Shown here one piece after another: positions 8,782 through 15,762 of a DNA stretch of 64,000 bases. A program made the translations under genes and the position numbers. Location: contig JALWVU010000073.1 of the NCBI GenBank assembly GCA_027079305.1, forward strand, positions 62,001 through 126,000. Direction: 5' to 3'. Below the pieces are notes generated by a model. It saw only the letters and a program-made list of their open reading frames with translations, ran no database searches and was not told the origin of the DNA. Each line of letters starts with the position of its first letter. Positions within the stretch are counted from its first letter, which is position 1. This DNA is from Aquificaceae bacterium (lineage in GTDB: Bacteria; Aquificota; Aquificia; Aquificales; Aquificaceae).

Positions 8782-9348
8782 ATGAGGCTTTATATCTATG
8801 CGCTTCTGACAATACTCGTAGTTGGAATTTCATTTGCAAAACCTCCGACCCCTTTCGGACTTGAGCTAGGCAAAACTACGGAAAAGGAGTTCTTAAGTTT
8901 AGTGAAGCAAAAGGGCTGGCGGATAGAAAAGTCGGGCTACAGGATAATAGAGGGGGATTTGACGAATCCCGACGTAACCGGATACATAATATCGGGCATC
9001 AATCTGGACAGACTTGAATCCGCAACTTTCTGGTTTTACAAAGGCACGCTCTTTAAGATCGTCTACACACTTTCAGAGAATATGGACAAGAAAACCTTCT
9101 ACCTCTATTTTGATCAGCTGAAAGCTAAATACGGGAAGCCCATATCCTATACCAAACCTTGGCTTGCAAACGGGGAAGCAGTATGGAGATTCGGAAATGT
9201 TAAACTTAGCCTTTACTGCCCGTGGGTGGGAAGGAAAACCTACATAATGTATGTCCATACTGCCCTTGACAGACAGGCGGAAAAAAGCGACGAGGCTTAC
9301 TACAGGAAGTATATAAGGGAAAAGAGCAAGAAGTTAGAGGCTCTTTGA
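8782..9348 (+). CDS. Second exported protein embedded in the cas operon, function unknown
   Basis: A 188-residue protein with a clear signal peptide (YIYALLTILVVGISFA, cleavage likely after residue 19) followed by PPTPFGLELGKTTEKEFLSL. A segment near residues 95-130 (KKTFYLYFDQLKAKYGKP) and the opening 'PFGLELGKTTEKEF' recall small periplasmic proteins of unknown function with a 'fG..lG.s..el...l..kyG.P' pattern, so a housekeeping-like family is possible. A good GGGAGGTATAGGG ribosome site precedes ATG 8782. The gene overlaps the upstream TTG candidate of cas3 and lies a few bases from its ATG. Its presence inside a cas operon is unusual. Confidence 0.78.
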   Translation: MRLYIYALLTILVVGISFAKPPTPFGLELGKTTEKEFLSLVKQKGWRIEKSGYRIIEGDLTNPDVTGYIISGINLDRLESATFWFYKGTLFKIVYTLSENMDKKTFYLYFDQLKAKYGKPISYTKPWLANGEAVWRFGNVKLSLYCPWVGRKTYIMYVHTALDRQAEKSDEAYYRKYIREKSKKLEAL

Positions 9349-9353
9349 TAAAC

Positions 9354-11492
9354 ATGGAAGCTCTCTCCAGGCTCTGGGCTAAGTCCGACGGCACCACCAT
9401 AAGGGAACACACGGATAAACTTCTGGAGAACATGAAACTCTTGCGACAGCTTTACGGCGATCTAATAGAAAATACCCTTGATCCTGAAGAGAGTGAAGCC
9501 TTCTGGAAAGCCCTTGAACTGGCCTGTGAGTATCACGACTACGGGAAGATGCACTGCTGGTTTCAGAAGAAGGTGGGAAATCCTGATTTTAAAAGGGTTA
9601 GAACCTCCCTCCCTGAGGTCAGACATAATCTTTTGTCTCCTGCATTCCTGCCGGATATAGGGGAGAAAGCTCTTAAAACGCTCGTGTCCCTTGCCATACT
9701 CCACCACCACGATCACGAATCCTCAAGGGACAGCGTAGATAAGGTTGAGAAGGTCCTCAAGGAGGAGTTCGGCAAAAGTCTGGACTTGAGCCTCAAGAGA
9801 ATACTGAGACAGTCCGAATGGGAAGCGGTCAAGAAACTGGAGGAAAGGGAAGGTAAAGAGTTCACGCGTTTTTATACGCTCTTGAAGGGATTCCTTCTCA
9901 GAATTGACCACGCCAGCAGTTCAAAGCACGGTGCGAGTGTGGAAAGCAAGCGATTAACGGATAACGAAGAGAGGGTTAAAAACTACCTTGCTGAGAAGAA
10001 AAACAGTCAGCTCAATGATCTTCAGAAGTTCGTCTTAGAAAACAGGGAAAACAATCTGCTGGTGGTCGCATCAACGGGCTATGGGAAGACAGAGGCGGGC
10101 TTTATATTCCTAAAGGACAAGGGATTTTTTACTATCCCTATCAGAACTTCTGCAAACGCTATATTCAGCAGGGCGAGTGAGGTGTTCTCTGAGGAAGATG
10201 TTGGGCTTTTACACTCCACCGCACCTCTCTTTTTGCTTGAGAACTCGGAGAGCAAGAGGAATTTTGATAGGAACACTATTGTAAGCGATATATTCCTTAC
10301 TAGAAATTTTGCAAAGCCTCTGATAGTCTCAACTCCAGACCAGCTCTTTCCCTTTGTCTTCAGACCTAAAGGCTTTGAGAAGTTTCTATCTATGTTCTCC
10401 TACTCAAGGGCGGTGATTGACGAGATCCAGCTCTTTGAACCTCACACGCTCGGGTTTCTGGTAAAGGCGATAGAAAAAGCTCATGAGATAGGCGGAAAGA
10501 TCATGGTGATGACTGCAACACTTCCTTCCTACGTTCGCAGAGACCTGCAGGACATAGAGTTCAGGGAAGGAAGGTTCATAACCGAGAGCACCAGACACAA
10601 CATAAAGCTAATTCCGTCATCTATTACAAGTGAGGGAGGGCTGAGTTTGATAAAGAAACTTTCCGAAAGGGGCAAGGTTCTCGTAATAACAAACACACGG
10701 ACTAAAGCTCTGGGACTGAAGAAAGCTCTCAGGGAGGGAGAAGTTATTCACTCATGGTTTATTCAAAAGGACAGGAAGAAGAGGGAGGAAGATATAAAGG
10801 GCTTCTTTGACTCGGAAGAAAAAGGCTTGTGGATTACCACTCAGATTGCGGAGGTCTCCCTTGACCTTGATGCGGACTTTCTGGTAACGGAACTCTCCAC
10901 CGCAGACTCGCTCTTGCAGAGGATGGGAAGGGTGAACAGGAAGGGATTGAAACCTACGGACGAGCCAAACGTCTTTGTCTTTACCGAAGAGAGTTCAGGG
11001 ATAGGCGGAGTTTACAGAAAGAGCATTCACGAGATAACCAAGGAAAAACTCAGGGAGGGCTTGATTGACGAGGAGTGGAAACTTAGGTTCGTGGAGGAAG
11101 TTTACTCAGCTCTGGAGGAGAGGGATAGAGAATACATCAGCAAATACGAAAAGGCTAAAAGATACATAGACAACCTCTGGATACTGAGGGAAAGGTTCTT
11201 CAACAAGAGGGAAGCTCAGGAGATGTTCCGGGAGATTCTGAGTGAGGTGGTTATCCCTGAAGTCTTCAAAGAGGAAGTAGAGCCTCTGGTAGAGGAATAC
11301 CTACGTGAGAAGGATACAATTAGGAAATTAGAGCTTTTCTCAGAAATACTTGGATACACCTTCAGTTTGCCTTATTATTGGGAGGTTAGGCTCCAACCTG
11401 TAAAGGGTCTTAAAGGAATTTTCTGGGCAAGCGGGGATTACTCATCAGAGACGGGCTTCGTGGAGGGAGCGGGTGGAGGTAATATCCTCTGA
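9354..11492 (+). CDS. cas3: Cas3, HD nuclease-helicase of type I CRISPR
   Basis: Cas3 is recruited by target-bound Cascade and degrades DNA. Numbered from a TTG at 9345, the HD domain spans about residues 15-200 with H22, the H64-D65 pair in CEYHDYGK, H94 and the HHHDH cluster at 120-124. The SF2 helicase follows: Walker A STGYGKTE (243-250), DEIQ (359-362), TATLPS (390-395) and the motif VI region QRMGRVNRKG (525-534). All key residues appear intact. ATG 9354 is my preferred start because it has better spacing from AGAGG at 9336-9340; TTG 9345 would overlap the previous stop. A GTG for cas4 overlaps the 3' end. Confidence 0.94.
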   Translation: MEALSRLWAKSDGTTIREHTDKLLENMKLLRQLYGDLIENTLDPEESEAFWKALELACEYHDYGKMHCWFQKKVGNPDFKRVRTSLPEVRHNLLSPAFLPDIGEKALKTLVSLAILHHHDHESSRDSVDKVEKVLKEEFGKSLDLSLKRILRQSEWEAVKKLEEREGKEFTRFYTLLKGFLLRIDHASSSKHGASVESKRLTDNEERVKNYLAEKKNSQLNDLQKFVLENRENNLLVVASTGYGKTEAGFIFLKDKGFFTIPIRTSANAIFSRASEVFSEEDVGLLHSTAPLFLLENSESKRNFDRNTIVSDIFLTRNFAKPLIVSTPDQLFPFVFRPKGFEKFLSMFSYSRAVIDEIQLFEPHTLGFLVKAIEKAHEIGGKIMVMTATLPSYVRRDLQDIEFREGRFITESTRHNIKLIPSSITSEGGLSLIKKLSERGKVLVITNTRTKALGLKKALREGEVIHSWFIQKDRKKREEDIKGFFDSEEKGLWITTQIAEVSLDLDADFLVTELSTADSLLQRMGRVNRKGLKPTDEPNVFVFTEESSGIGGVYRKSIHEITKEKLREGLIDEEWKLRFVEEVYSALEERDREYISKYEKAKRYIDNLWILRERFFNKREAQEMFREILSEVVIPEVFKEEVEPLVEEYLREKDTIRKLELFSEILGYTFSLPYYWEVRLQPVKGLKGIFWASGDYSSETGFVEGAGGGNIL

Positions 11493-11994
11493 GGAGAAAA
11501 AAGAGCTGAAGTTCAAGGGCACGCAGGTAGCCTACGCTGTGGTCTGTCCGAGGAAGCTCTGGCTATTTTCCAAAGGCATCACGATGGAACATACCTCCGA
11601 TAGGGTGGCTCTGGGAAAGTTCTTGGACGAAGAGAGCTTCAAGCGTGAGGAGGGCTTTTCTGACGAGAACGTGAGTATTGACTTTATAACCTCTGAGGAT
11701 GGTCTGATAGTCCACGAGGTCAAAAGCTCAAAGGCTCTGGAGGAAGCTCACATAATGCAGGTCAAGTATTACATCTTTTATCTCAAGAACAAAGGCGCTC
11801 AGGTTTCCCACGGACTTTTGCACTATCCGAGATTGAGGAAAATAGAGAGGGTGGACTTATCCAAGGAAGACATCAAGGAGCTGGAGAGCGTCCTGTCCCG
11901 TATAGAGGAGGTTCTATCACTTCCTACTCCGCCGAAGGTTATAGACAAGCCTTACTGCAAGAAGTGTGCTTACTACGAGTTTTGCTATGGGTAG
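11473..11994 (+). CDS. cas4: Cas4, adaptation nuclease with iron-sulfur cluster
   Basis: Cas4 trims prespacers and helps select PAM orientation together with Cas1-Cas2. The 173-residue protein has the four cluster cysteines: one in VVCPRKLWL (about residue 25) and three at the C-terminus in YCKKCAYYEFC. The RecB-like nuclease core shows IDFITSEDG and the VHEVKSSK motif with the catalytic lysine. The start is GTG 11473, overlapping cas3 by 20 nt, and the stop overlaps cas1 by 8 nt. Confidence 0.93.
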   Translation: MEVISSEEKKELKFKGTQVAYAVVCPRKLWLFSKGITMEHTSDRVALGKFLDEESFKREEGFSDENVSIDFITSEDGLIVHEVKSSKALEEAHIMQVKYYIFYLKNKGAQVSHGLLHYPRLRKIERVDLSKEDIKELESVLSRIEEVLSLPTPPKVIDKPYCKKCAYYEFCYG

Positions 11995-12937
11995 GAGCTA
12001 CTTTATCCTTAGCGATGGCAGTATAAAGAGGAAGGAAGACACGGTTCTTTTCCAGAACTCCGAGGTCAGAAAGGTTATACCTATTGAGGACATAGATGAG
12101 ATTTTTGTGCTTGGAGAGGTTTCCTTGACCTCTAAGGTTCTAAAGCTGATGTCTCAAAAGGGAGTGGCTCTGCATCTTTTCAACCGCTATGGCTTTTACA
12201 CGGGAAGTTTTTATCCGAGAGAGACTAACGTCTCTGGGTTTCTGATAATCAAGCAGTCCGAACATTACCTTGACCACGAGAAGAGGCTCTTCCTTGCCAA
12301 GTCCTTCGTCCTCGGGGCTATTGAGAATCTGGCTCATGTATACAAACTTGAGGCAAGGGACTACCTTGAGAGGCTATCTGAATGCAAAAGCGTGGAAGAC
12401 GTCATGAGCGTGGAGGGAGACTTCAGGAAGAGGTGCTATGCAGAGCTTGAGAAGATAACGGGCTTAGAGTTTGGCTCAAGAAGTAAAAGACCGCCGCAGA
12501 ATCCGCTCAACGCTCTCATATCCTTTGGGAACTCCCTCGTCTATGCCAAGGTCTTGGGAGAGATATACTTCACTCAGCTCAATCCCACAATCAGCTACCT
12601 GCACGAGCCTTCTACCAAGAGGTTCTCTCTCTCGCTGGACGTGGCAGAGGTATTCAAGCCCATACTTTCGGACGGGCTTATAGTAAGACTCCTGCGAAAC
12701 GGTAAGCTAAGAAAGGAACACTTCGTAAGCGAGTCCAGCATGTGTTATCTGAATAAGGAAGGGGCAAAGATATTCCTCTCCGAATTTGACCAGCTTTTAA
12801 ACAAAACAATAAAACACAAGAAGCTCAAGAGAAAAGTCTCTCACAGGAGCCTGATAAGGCTTGAGCTTTACAAGCTCATAAAACACCTGATAGGAGATGA
12901 AGTCTATAGACCTCTCATATACAGGAGCTTAAGTTGA
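11987..12937 (+). CDS. cas1: Cas1, CRISPR integrase
   Basis: Cas1 catalyses spacer integration as a complex with Cas2. ATG 11987 is chosen over the upstream GTG 11966 because the product then begins MGRSYFILSDGSIKRK, the usual Cas1 start; this gives 316 residues and an 8-nt overlap with cas4. Catalytic metal ligands are visible as the glutamate in VEGDFRKRCY (about 141-150), the histidine in SYLHEPSTKR, and the acidic residue in SLDVAEVFKP. It is the only integrase in the window and probably serves both arrays. Confidence 0.95.
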   Translation: MGRSYFILSDGSIKRKEDTVLFQNSEVRKVIPIEDIDEIFVLGEVSLTSKVLKLMSQKGVALHLFNRYGFYTGSFYPRETNVSGFLIIKQSEHYLDHEKRLFLAKSFVLGAIENLAHVYKLEARDYLERLSECKSVEDVMSVEGDFRKRCYAELEKITGLEFGSRSKRPPQNPLNALISFGNSLVYAKVLGEIYFTQLNPTISYLHEPSTKRFSLSLDVAEVFKPILSDGLIVRLLRNGKLRKEHFVSESSMCYLNKEGAKIFLSEFDQLLNKTIKHKKLKRKVSHRSLIRLELYKLIKHLIGDEVYRPLIYRSLS

Positions 12938-13215
12938 AGGTAATTCTCGTTTACGACATAGCCACGGAGGAGCCTAAAGACCAGCAGAGGCTGAACAAGG
13001 TCAGGAAGATTGTGAGGAAATACATAACTCACGTCCAGAAGTCCGTTTTTGAAGGTGAACTGACCAAGTCCAAATTGGAGAGAATGAAGTTGGAGATACT
13101 GAGGGTGGTGGATAGAGAAAGGGACTCGGTGATTATCTACGTGCTTGAGGACAACGCTAAATACGAGCGCCAGCTACTTACGGATGTGCCGGATCCGACG
13201 GACAATATTTTGTAG
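12934..13215 (+). CDS. cas2: Cas2, adaptation subunit
   Basis: Cas2 forms the central dimer of the integration complex. The 93-residue protein opens with the ferredoxin-like strand KVILVYDIA carrying the conserved aspartate (D8) and contains HVQKSVFEGEL and DSVIIYVL, both typical. The start is a TTG that overlaps the cas1 stop by 4 nt. It is the last rightward cas gene; a small gene on the opposite strand begins its stop codon only 2 nt away. Confidence 0.94.
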   Translation: MKVILVYDIATEEPKDQQRLNKVRKIVRKYITHVQKSVFEGELTKSKLERMKLEILRVVDRERDSVIIYVLEDNAKYERQLLTDVPDPTDNIL

Positions 13216-13217
13216 CT

Positions 13218-13391
13218 TTAGGGATTAACCATGTTAAGCTTTGAGCGAAGGTCCTTCAGTTCCTTTAATTTCCTAGCTATAAGCTCTCCCATGGTGGTTT
13301 TCTTTTTTATGCTTTCTATTCTCAGTTCTTCCCACACGTCCTTGGGTAGGGACACAGTGGTTCTGACGTAGCCTCTTTTCTTTTTCCTCAT
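13218..13391 (-). CDS. Small ribbon-helix-helix (CopG-like) DNA-binding protein
   Basis: A 57-codon gene on the minus strand, convergent with cas2 and reading away from the CRISPR leader. The protein has a basic start (MRKKKRGYVR), a strand RTTVSLPKDVW that matches the DNA-contacting beta-strand of RHH/CopG proteins, then helices around EELRIESIKK and TTMGELIARKLKEL, the normal RHH layout. No toxin partner is adjacent, so it is more likely a lone repressor than an antitoxin. Its own promoter region (13392 onwards) is the distal end of the array 1 leader, which contains palindromes, so it may regulate itself, the leader or the cas genes. That last point is inference. Confidence 0.78.
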   Translation of the reverse strand: MRKKKRGYVRTTVSLPKDVWEELRIESIKKKTTMGELIARKLKELKDLRSKLNMVNP

Positions 13392-13475
13392 ACTAATAAT
13401 GCTATACTATTTCCCAGCAGGACGAAAGGGCCTGCCGGTTCCTTGGCAAGGGAATAGGTAATAGGGCTTTTTGGT

Positions 13476-13503
13476 GCATCAAAATGCCTTGATGTTTTGA
13501 TGC
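13476..13503. repeat. Inverted repeat in leader 1, possible operator
   Basis: Perfect 9-bp arms GCATCAAAA (13476-13484) and TTTTGATGC (13495-13503) with a 10-nt centre that itself contains CTTGATG; a further TTTGATG follows, so TTGATG occurs three times in a row. The same element is unchanged in leader 2 at 60763-60790. It could bind an RHH or other regulator, or an adaptation host factor. Confidence 0.7.
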
Positions 13504-13619
13504 TTTGATGATACTGTTCTGGGCAGGTTGATACACAAGGTTTTAAAGGAGGCAATTTTTAAGGTCTTTTGCAGGACCGGAGATTTTCGGAAATTAACTT
13601 CATTTGCGGAGATAGAGGA

Positions 13620-13648
13620 TTGCATAAGTTATTGAATTGGCTTATATT
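13620..13648 (+). promoter_or_regulatory. Likely pre-crRNA promoter of array 1
   Basis: TTGCAT at 13620-13625, a 17-nt spacer and TATATT at 13643-13648 form a plausible sigma-70-type promoter. Transcription would begin about a dozen bases before the first repeat at 13668. The same arrangement, with the same spacer sequence, is present in front of array 2. Confidence 0.65.
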
Positions 13649-14396
13649 ATTAAACGGCTCGTTTGGGGTTCCTAATGTGCCGTGTGGAGTTGAAAGCGGT
13701 CTTATGTATCAGTGTTCACTGACAAAGGAAGCGTTCCTAATGTGCCGTGTGGAGTTGAAAGATTGTAAAGCCCAGATAGAAACAGGGCACGTTAAAATGT
13801 TCCTAATGTGCCGTGTGGAGTTGAAAGACCTGTATTCTCTTAACGCTCTCCTGCCAAATTTTAGTTCCTAATGTGCCGTGTGGAGTTGAAAGAAAAGTTC
13901 TTAAAGGTAGGGCTAAAAAGCTTCCTTTCGTTCCTAATGTGCCGTGTGGAGTTGAAAGCAAGTGAATATATGGCTGATTTTACAGGCATATAAATGTGTT
14001 CCTAATGTGCCGTGTGGAGTTGAAAGAGTTTTTATTTTGACTATACAAACTTACAGATGCATTAGTTCCTAATGTGCCGTGTGGAGTTGAAAGAGGAAGA
14101 GAGAAGCCGCGGAGTGATACCTAATTACTACAAGTTCCTAATGTGCCGTGTGGAGTTGAAAGGTTTATCGGAAAACACAGGTGATTAGAAAATGAAAAGT
14201 TCCTAATGTGCCGTGTGGAGTTGAAAGAGGTTTTGGAGTTATACCTAACTCTGATGGAACGAAAGTTCCTAATGTGCCGTGTGGAGTTGAAAGGAGCGCA
14301 GATGCGCTCTGGAGAGACATCAGGAGGGCAGGTTCCTAATGTGCCGTGTGGAGTTGAAAGATGATAGTTCCAGCCAGGCCCCAGACACCAGACAAA

Positions 14397-14530
14397 GTTC
14401 CTAATGTGCCGTGTGGAGTTGAAAGTAATGTTTTCCATGCCTTCTAAGGCTGTCCTGATCTTCGTTCCTAATGTGCCGTGTGGAGTTGAAAGTAATGTTT
14501 TCCATGCCTTCTAAGGCTGTCCTGATCTTC
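14397..14530 (+). repeat. Tandem duplication of one repeat-spacer unit
   Basis: The 67-nt unit 14397-14463 (repeat plus spacer 12, which begins TAATGTTTTCC) is repeated exactly at 14464-14530. This is probably recombination or slippage between repeats rather than two acquisitions. Confidence 0.95.
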
Positions 14531-14693
14531 GTTCCTAATGTGCCGTGTGGAGTTGAAAGTAGGGATGCTGGACGAAGCCAAGTCCGCCTTTTCCTGTTCC
14601 TAATGTGCCGTGTGGAGTTGAAAGATAAGCGAATCAACTACATAATCATTAATCCTATTGGTTTCTAATGTGCCGGGTGGAGTTGAAAGTTCT

Positions 14694-14715
14694 CAAGAGC
14701 TTTCTTAAGCTCTTG
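14694..14715. repeat. 9-bp hairpin inside the terminal spacer of array 1
   Basis: CAAGAGCTT at 14694-14702, loop TCTT, and AAGCTCTTG at 14707-14715 pair perfectly. It occupies the last spacer, just before the degenerate final repeat. The terminal spacer of array 2 also carries a 9-bp hairpin of different sequence. Confidence 0.85.
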
Positions 14716-14757
14716 GGATAGTTGCTGTGTTCCTAATGTGCCGGGTGGATCTGAAAG

Positions 14758-14879
14758 GTAAACAAATTAGACAAGTGGATAGCGATTTTGTGCTACCTAA
14801 TCCGCTGTCAATAAATTCCCAGTTGTTCGGTTCAACTTCTTGATGTTCCGCATCCGCCGGGTGATAATACTTAATAGGA
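14758..14879. other. Trailer of array 1 with possible decayed repeats
   Basis: No gene is visible. Two short stretches resemble worn-out repeats: ACCTAATCCGCTG near 14795-14807, and GTTCCGCATCCGCCGGGTG at 14845-14863, which matches the array 2 repeat type at most positions of its first half. They are spaced roughly as repeats would be, which suggests that the array once extended to the tRNA. Weak evidence. Confidence 0.35.
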
Positions 14880-14966
14880 GCGGGTGTGGCGGAACTGGCA
14901 GACGCGCCGGACTCAGGATCCGGTGCCCTTCGGGGCGTGAGGGTTCGACTCCCTCCACCCGCACCA
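14880..14966 (+). tRNA. tRNA-Leu (anticodon CAG)
   Basis: An 87-nt class II tRNA. The acceptor stem GCGGGTG pairs with CACCCGC, followed by A and an encoded CCA. The anticodon stem CCGGA/TCCGG holds the loop CTCAGGA, with anticodon CAG at 14914-14916. A long variable arm (GTGCCCTTCGGGGCGT) and the T-loop GGTTCGACTCC are present. It lies between the CRISPR trailer and the phosphoesterase gene. Confidence 0.97.
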
Positions 14967-14976
14967 TACACGGAAT

Positions 14977-15762
14977 ATGAGATTTTTGATATTTGGAGAT
15001 ATAGTGGGGAAACCGGGTAGAAAGGCGGTAGCCCAGTCTTTGAAAACTCTAAAGGAAAAGGAAGGAGCGGAAGTGGTCATAGCCAACGTAGAGAACTCAG
15101 CGGGGGGGTTCGGGATAACCAGGAAGGTATACGAAGAGCTAAAGTCATACGGGATAGACATATTTACCTCTGGAAATCATATATGGGACAAAAAGGAGGT
15201 GTACGAGTTTATAGACAAAGTGGAGGATCTTCTCAGGCCCGCCAATTACCCGAAGGGAGTTCCCGGAAGGGGATACGGTATATACGAAAGGAGGGGGATT
15301 AGGTTCGCGGTGGTAAACCTTATGGGAAGAATATTCTTAGACCCTAATCTGGACAATCCCTTCAGGGCTTTTGATTCAATATATGAAGAGATCTCAAAAG
15401 AAACTAACATAATCCTCGTAGACTTCCACGCGGAGACAACCTCTGAAAAGTGGGCCTTCGGTATATACGCGGACGGTAGAGCATCGGTCGTTTACGGAAC
15501 ACACACCCACGTCCCGACCGCGGACGAAACTATACTGAAGAAGGGAACCGCTTACATAACGGACGTTGGAATGACCGGGGCCATGTATTCGGTTATAGGT
15601 ATGCATAGCAAAGAACCTATAGAGAGATTCCTCTACGCCCTCCCGAGGAGGTTCAAGGTTGAGGAAAAAGAAGGTGTAGTTCTTAACGCCCTTGTGGTGG
15701 ATATAGATGAAGAGAGCGGAAAGGCAAGAGAGATAAAAAGAGTGAGGGAGTTCCTGACTTGA
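14977..15762 (+). CDS. ymdB: YmdB-family metallophosphoesterase
   Basis: A 261-residue member of the YmdB (TIGR00282-type) calcineurin-like phosphoesterases; characterised relatives hydrolyse 2',3'- or 3',5'-cyclic nucleotides. Metal-binding motifs are visible in order: FGDIVGKPGR (residues 5-14), ENSAGG and SGNHIWDKKE, VDFHAETTSEK with the conserved histidine and glutamate, and the C-terminal GTHTHVPTAD. It starts 10 nt after tRNA-Leu and overlaps the next gene by 4 nt. The physiological substrate here is unknown. Confidence 0.9.
   Translation: MRFLIFGDIVGKPGRKAVAQSLKTLKEKEGAEVVIANVENSAGGFGITRKVYEELKSYGIDIFTSGNHIWDKKEVYEFIDKVEDLLRPANYPKGVPGRGYGIYERRGIRFAVVNLMGRIFLDPNLDNPFRAFDSIYEEISKETNIILVDFHAETTSEKWAFGIYADGRASVVYGTHTHVPTADETILKKGTAYITDVGMTGAMYSVIGMHSKEPIERFLYALPRRFKVEEKEGVVLNALVVDIDEESGKAREIKRVREFLT

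Larger units (their letters stand above)
13401..13667 (+). promoter_or_regulatory. CRISPR array 1 leader
   Basis: About 267 nt between the RHH gene and the first repeat. It is closely similar to the leader of array 2 (60681-60954) in several blocks: the element starting GCTATACTAT, a GC-rich stretch with GCAGG/CCTGC and CTTGGCAAG hairpins, a block of roughly 65 identical bases from 13476, and the promoter-proximal block from 13622. The block at 13476-13503 contains a 9-bp inverted repeat, GCATCAAAA and TTTTGATGC, separated by 10 nt. Leader assignment follows from position next to cas2 and the intact end of the array. Confidence 0.88.
13668..14757 (+). CRISPR. CRISPR array 1: 17 repeats, 16 spacers
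   Basis: Repeat length is 29 nt, beginning GTTCCTAATGTGCC, with GTGTGG in the middle and ending GAGTTGAAAG. Repeats start at 13668, 13733, 13799, 13864, 13930, 13998, 14065, 14134, 14199, 14265, 14332, 14397, 14464, 14531, 14596, 14661 and 14729; spacers are mostly 35-39 nt. The last two repeats are variant: both have GGG instead of GTG in the centre (as in array 2), the first also has GTTTC at its start, and the final one reads GGATCTGAAAG. Spacers 12 and 13 are identical. The leader end is on the left, next to cas2. Apparent reading frames across the array come from the repeat and are not genes. Confidence 0.98.

Noticed and set aside
13218-13391. Toxin-antitoxin pair next to cas2
   Set aside because: Only the RHH protein is present; no toxin-like frame is adjacent on either side, so I describe it as a lone regulator.
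14332-14397. 6-bp stem GAGCGC/GCGCTC at the start of array 1 spacer 10 (14361-14376)
   Set aside because: Shorter than the 9-bp stems in the terminal spacers and in an internal position; may be chance.
13569-14668. Several reading frames on both strands across array 1, with repeated peptides such as MCRVELK or FNSTRHIRN
   Set aside because: They are translations of the CRISPR repeat and change with each spacer; no start signals or domain content.
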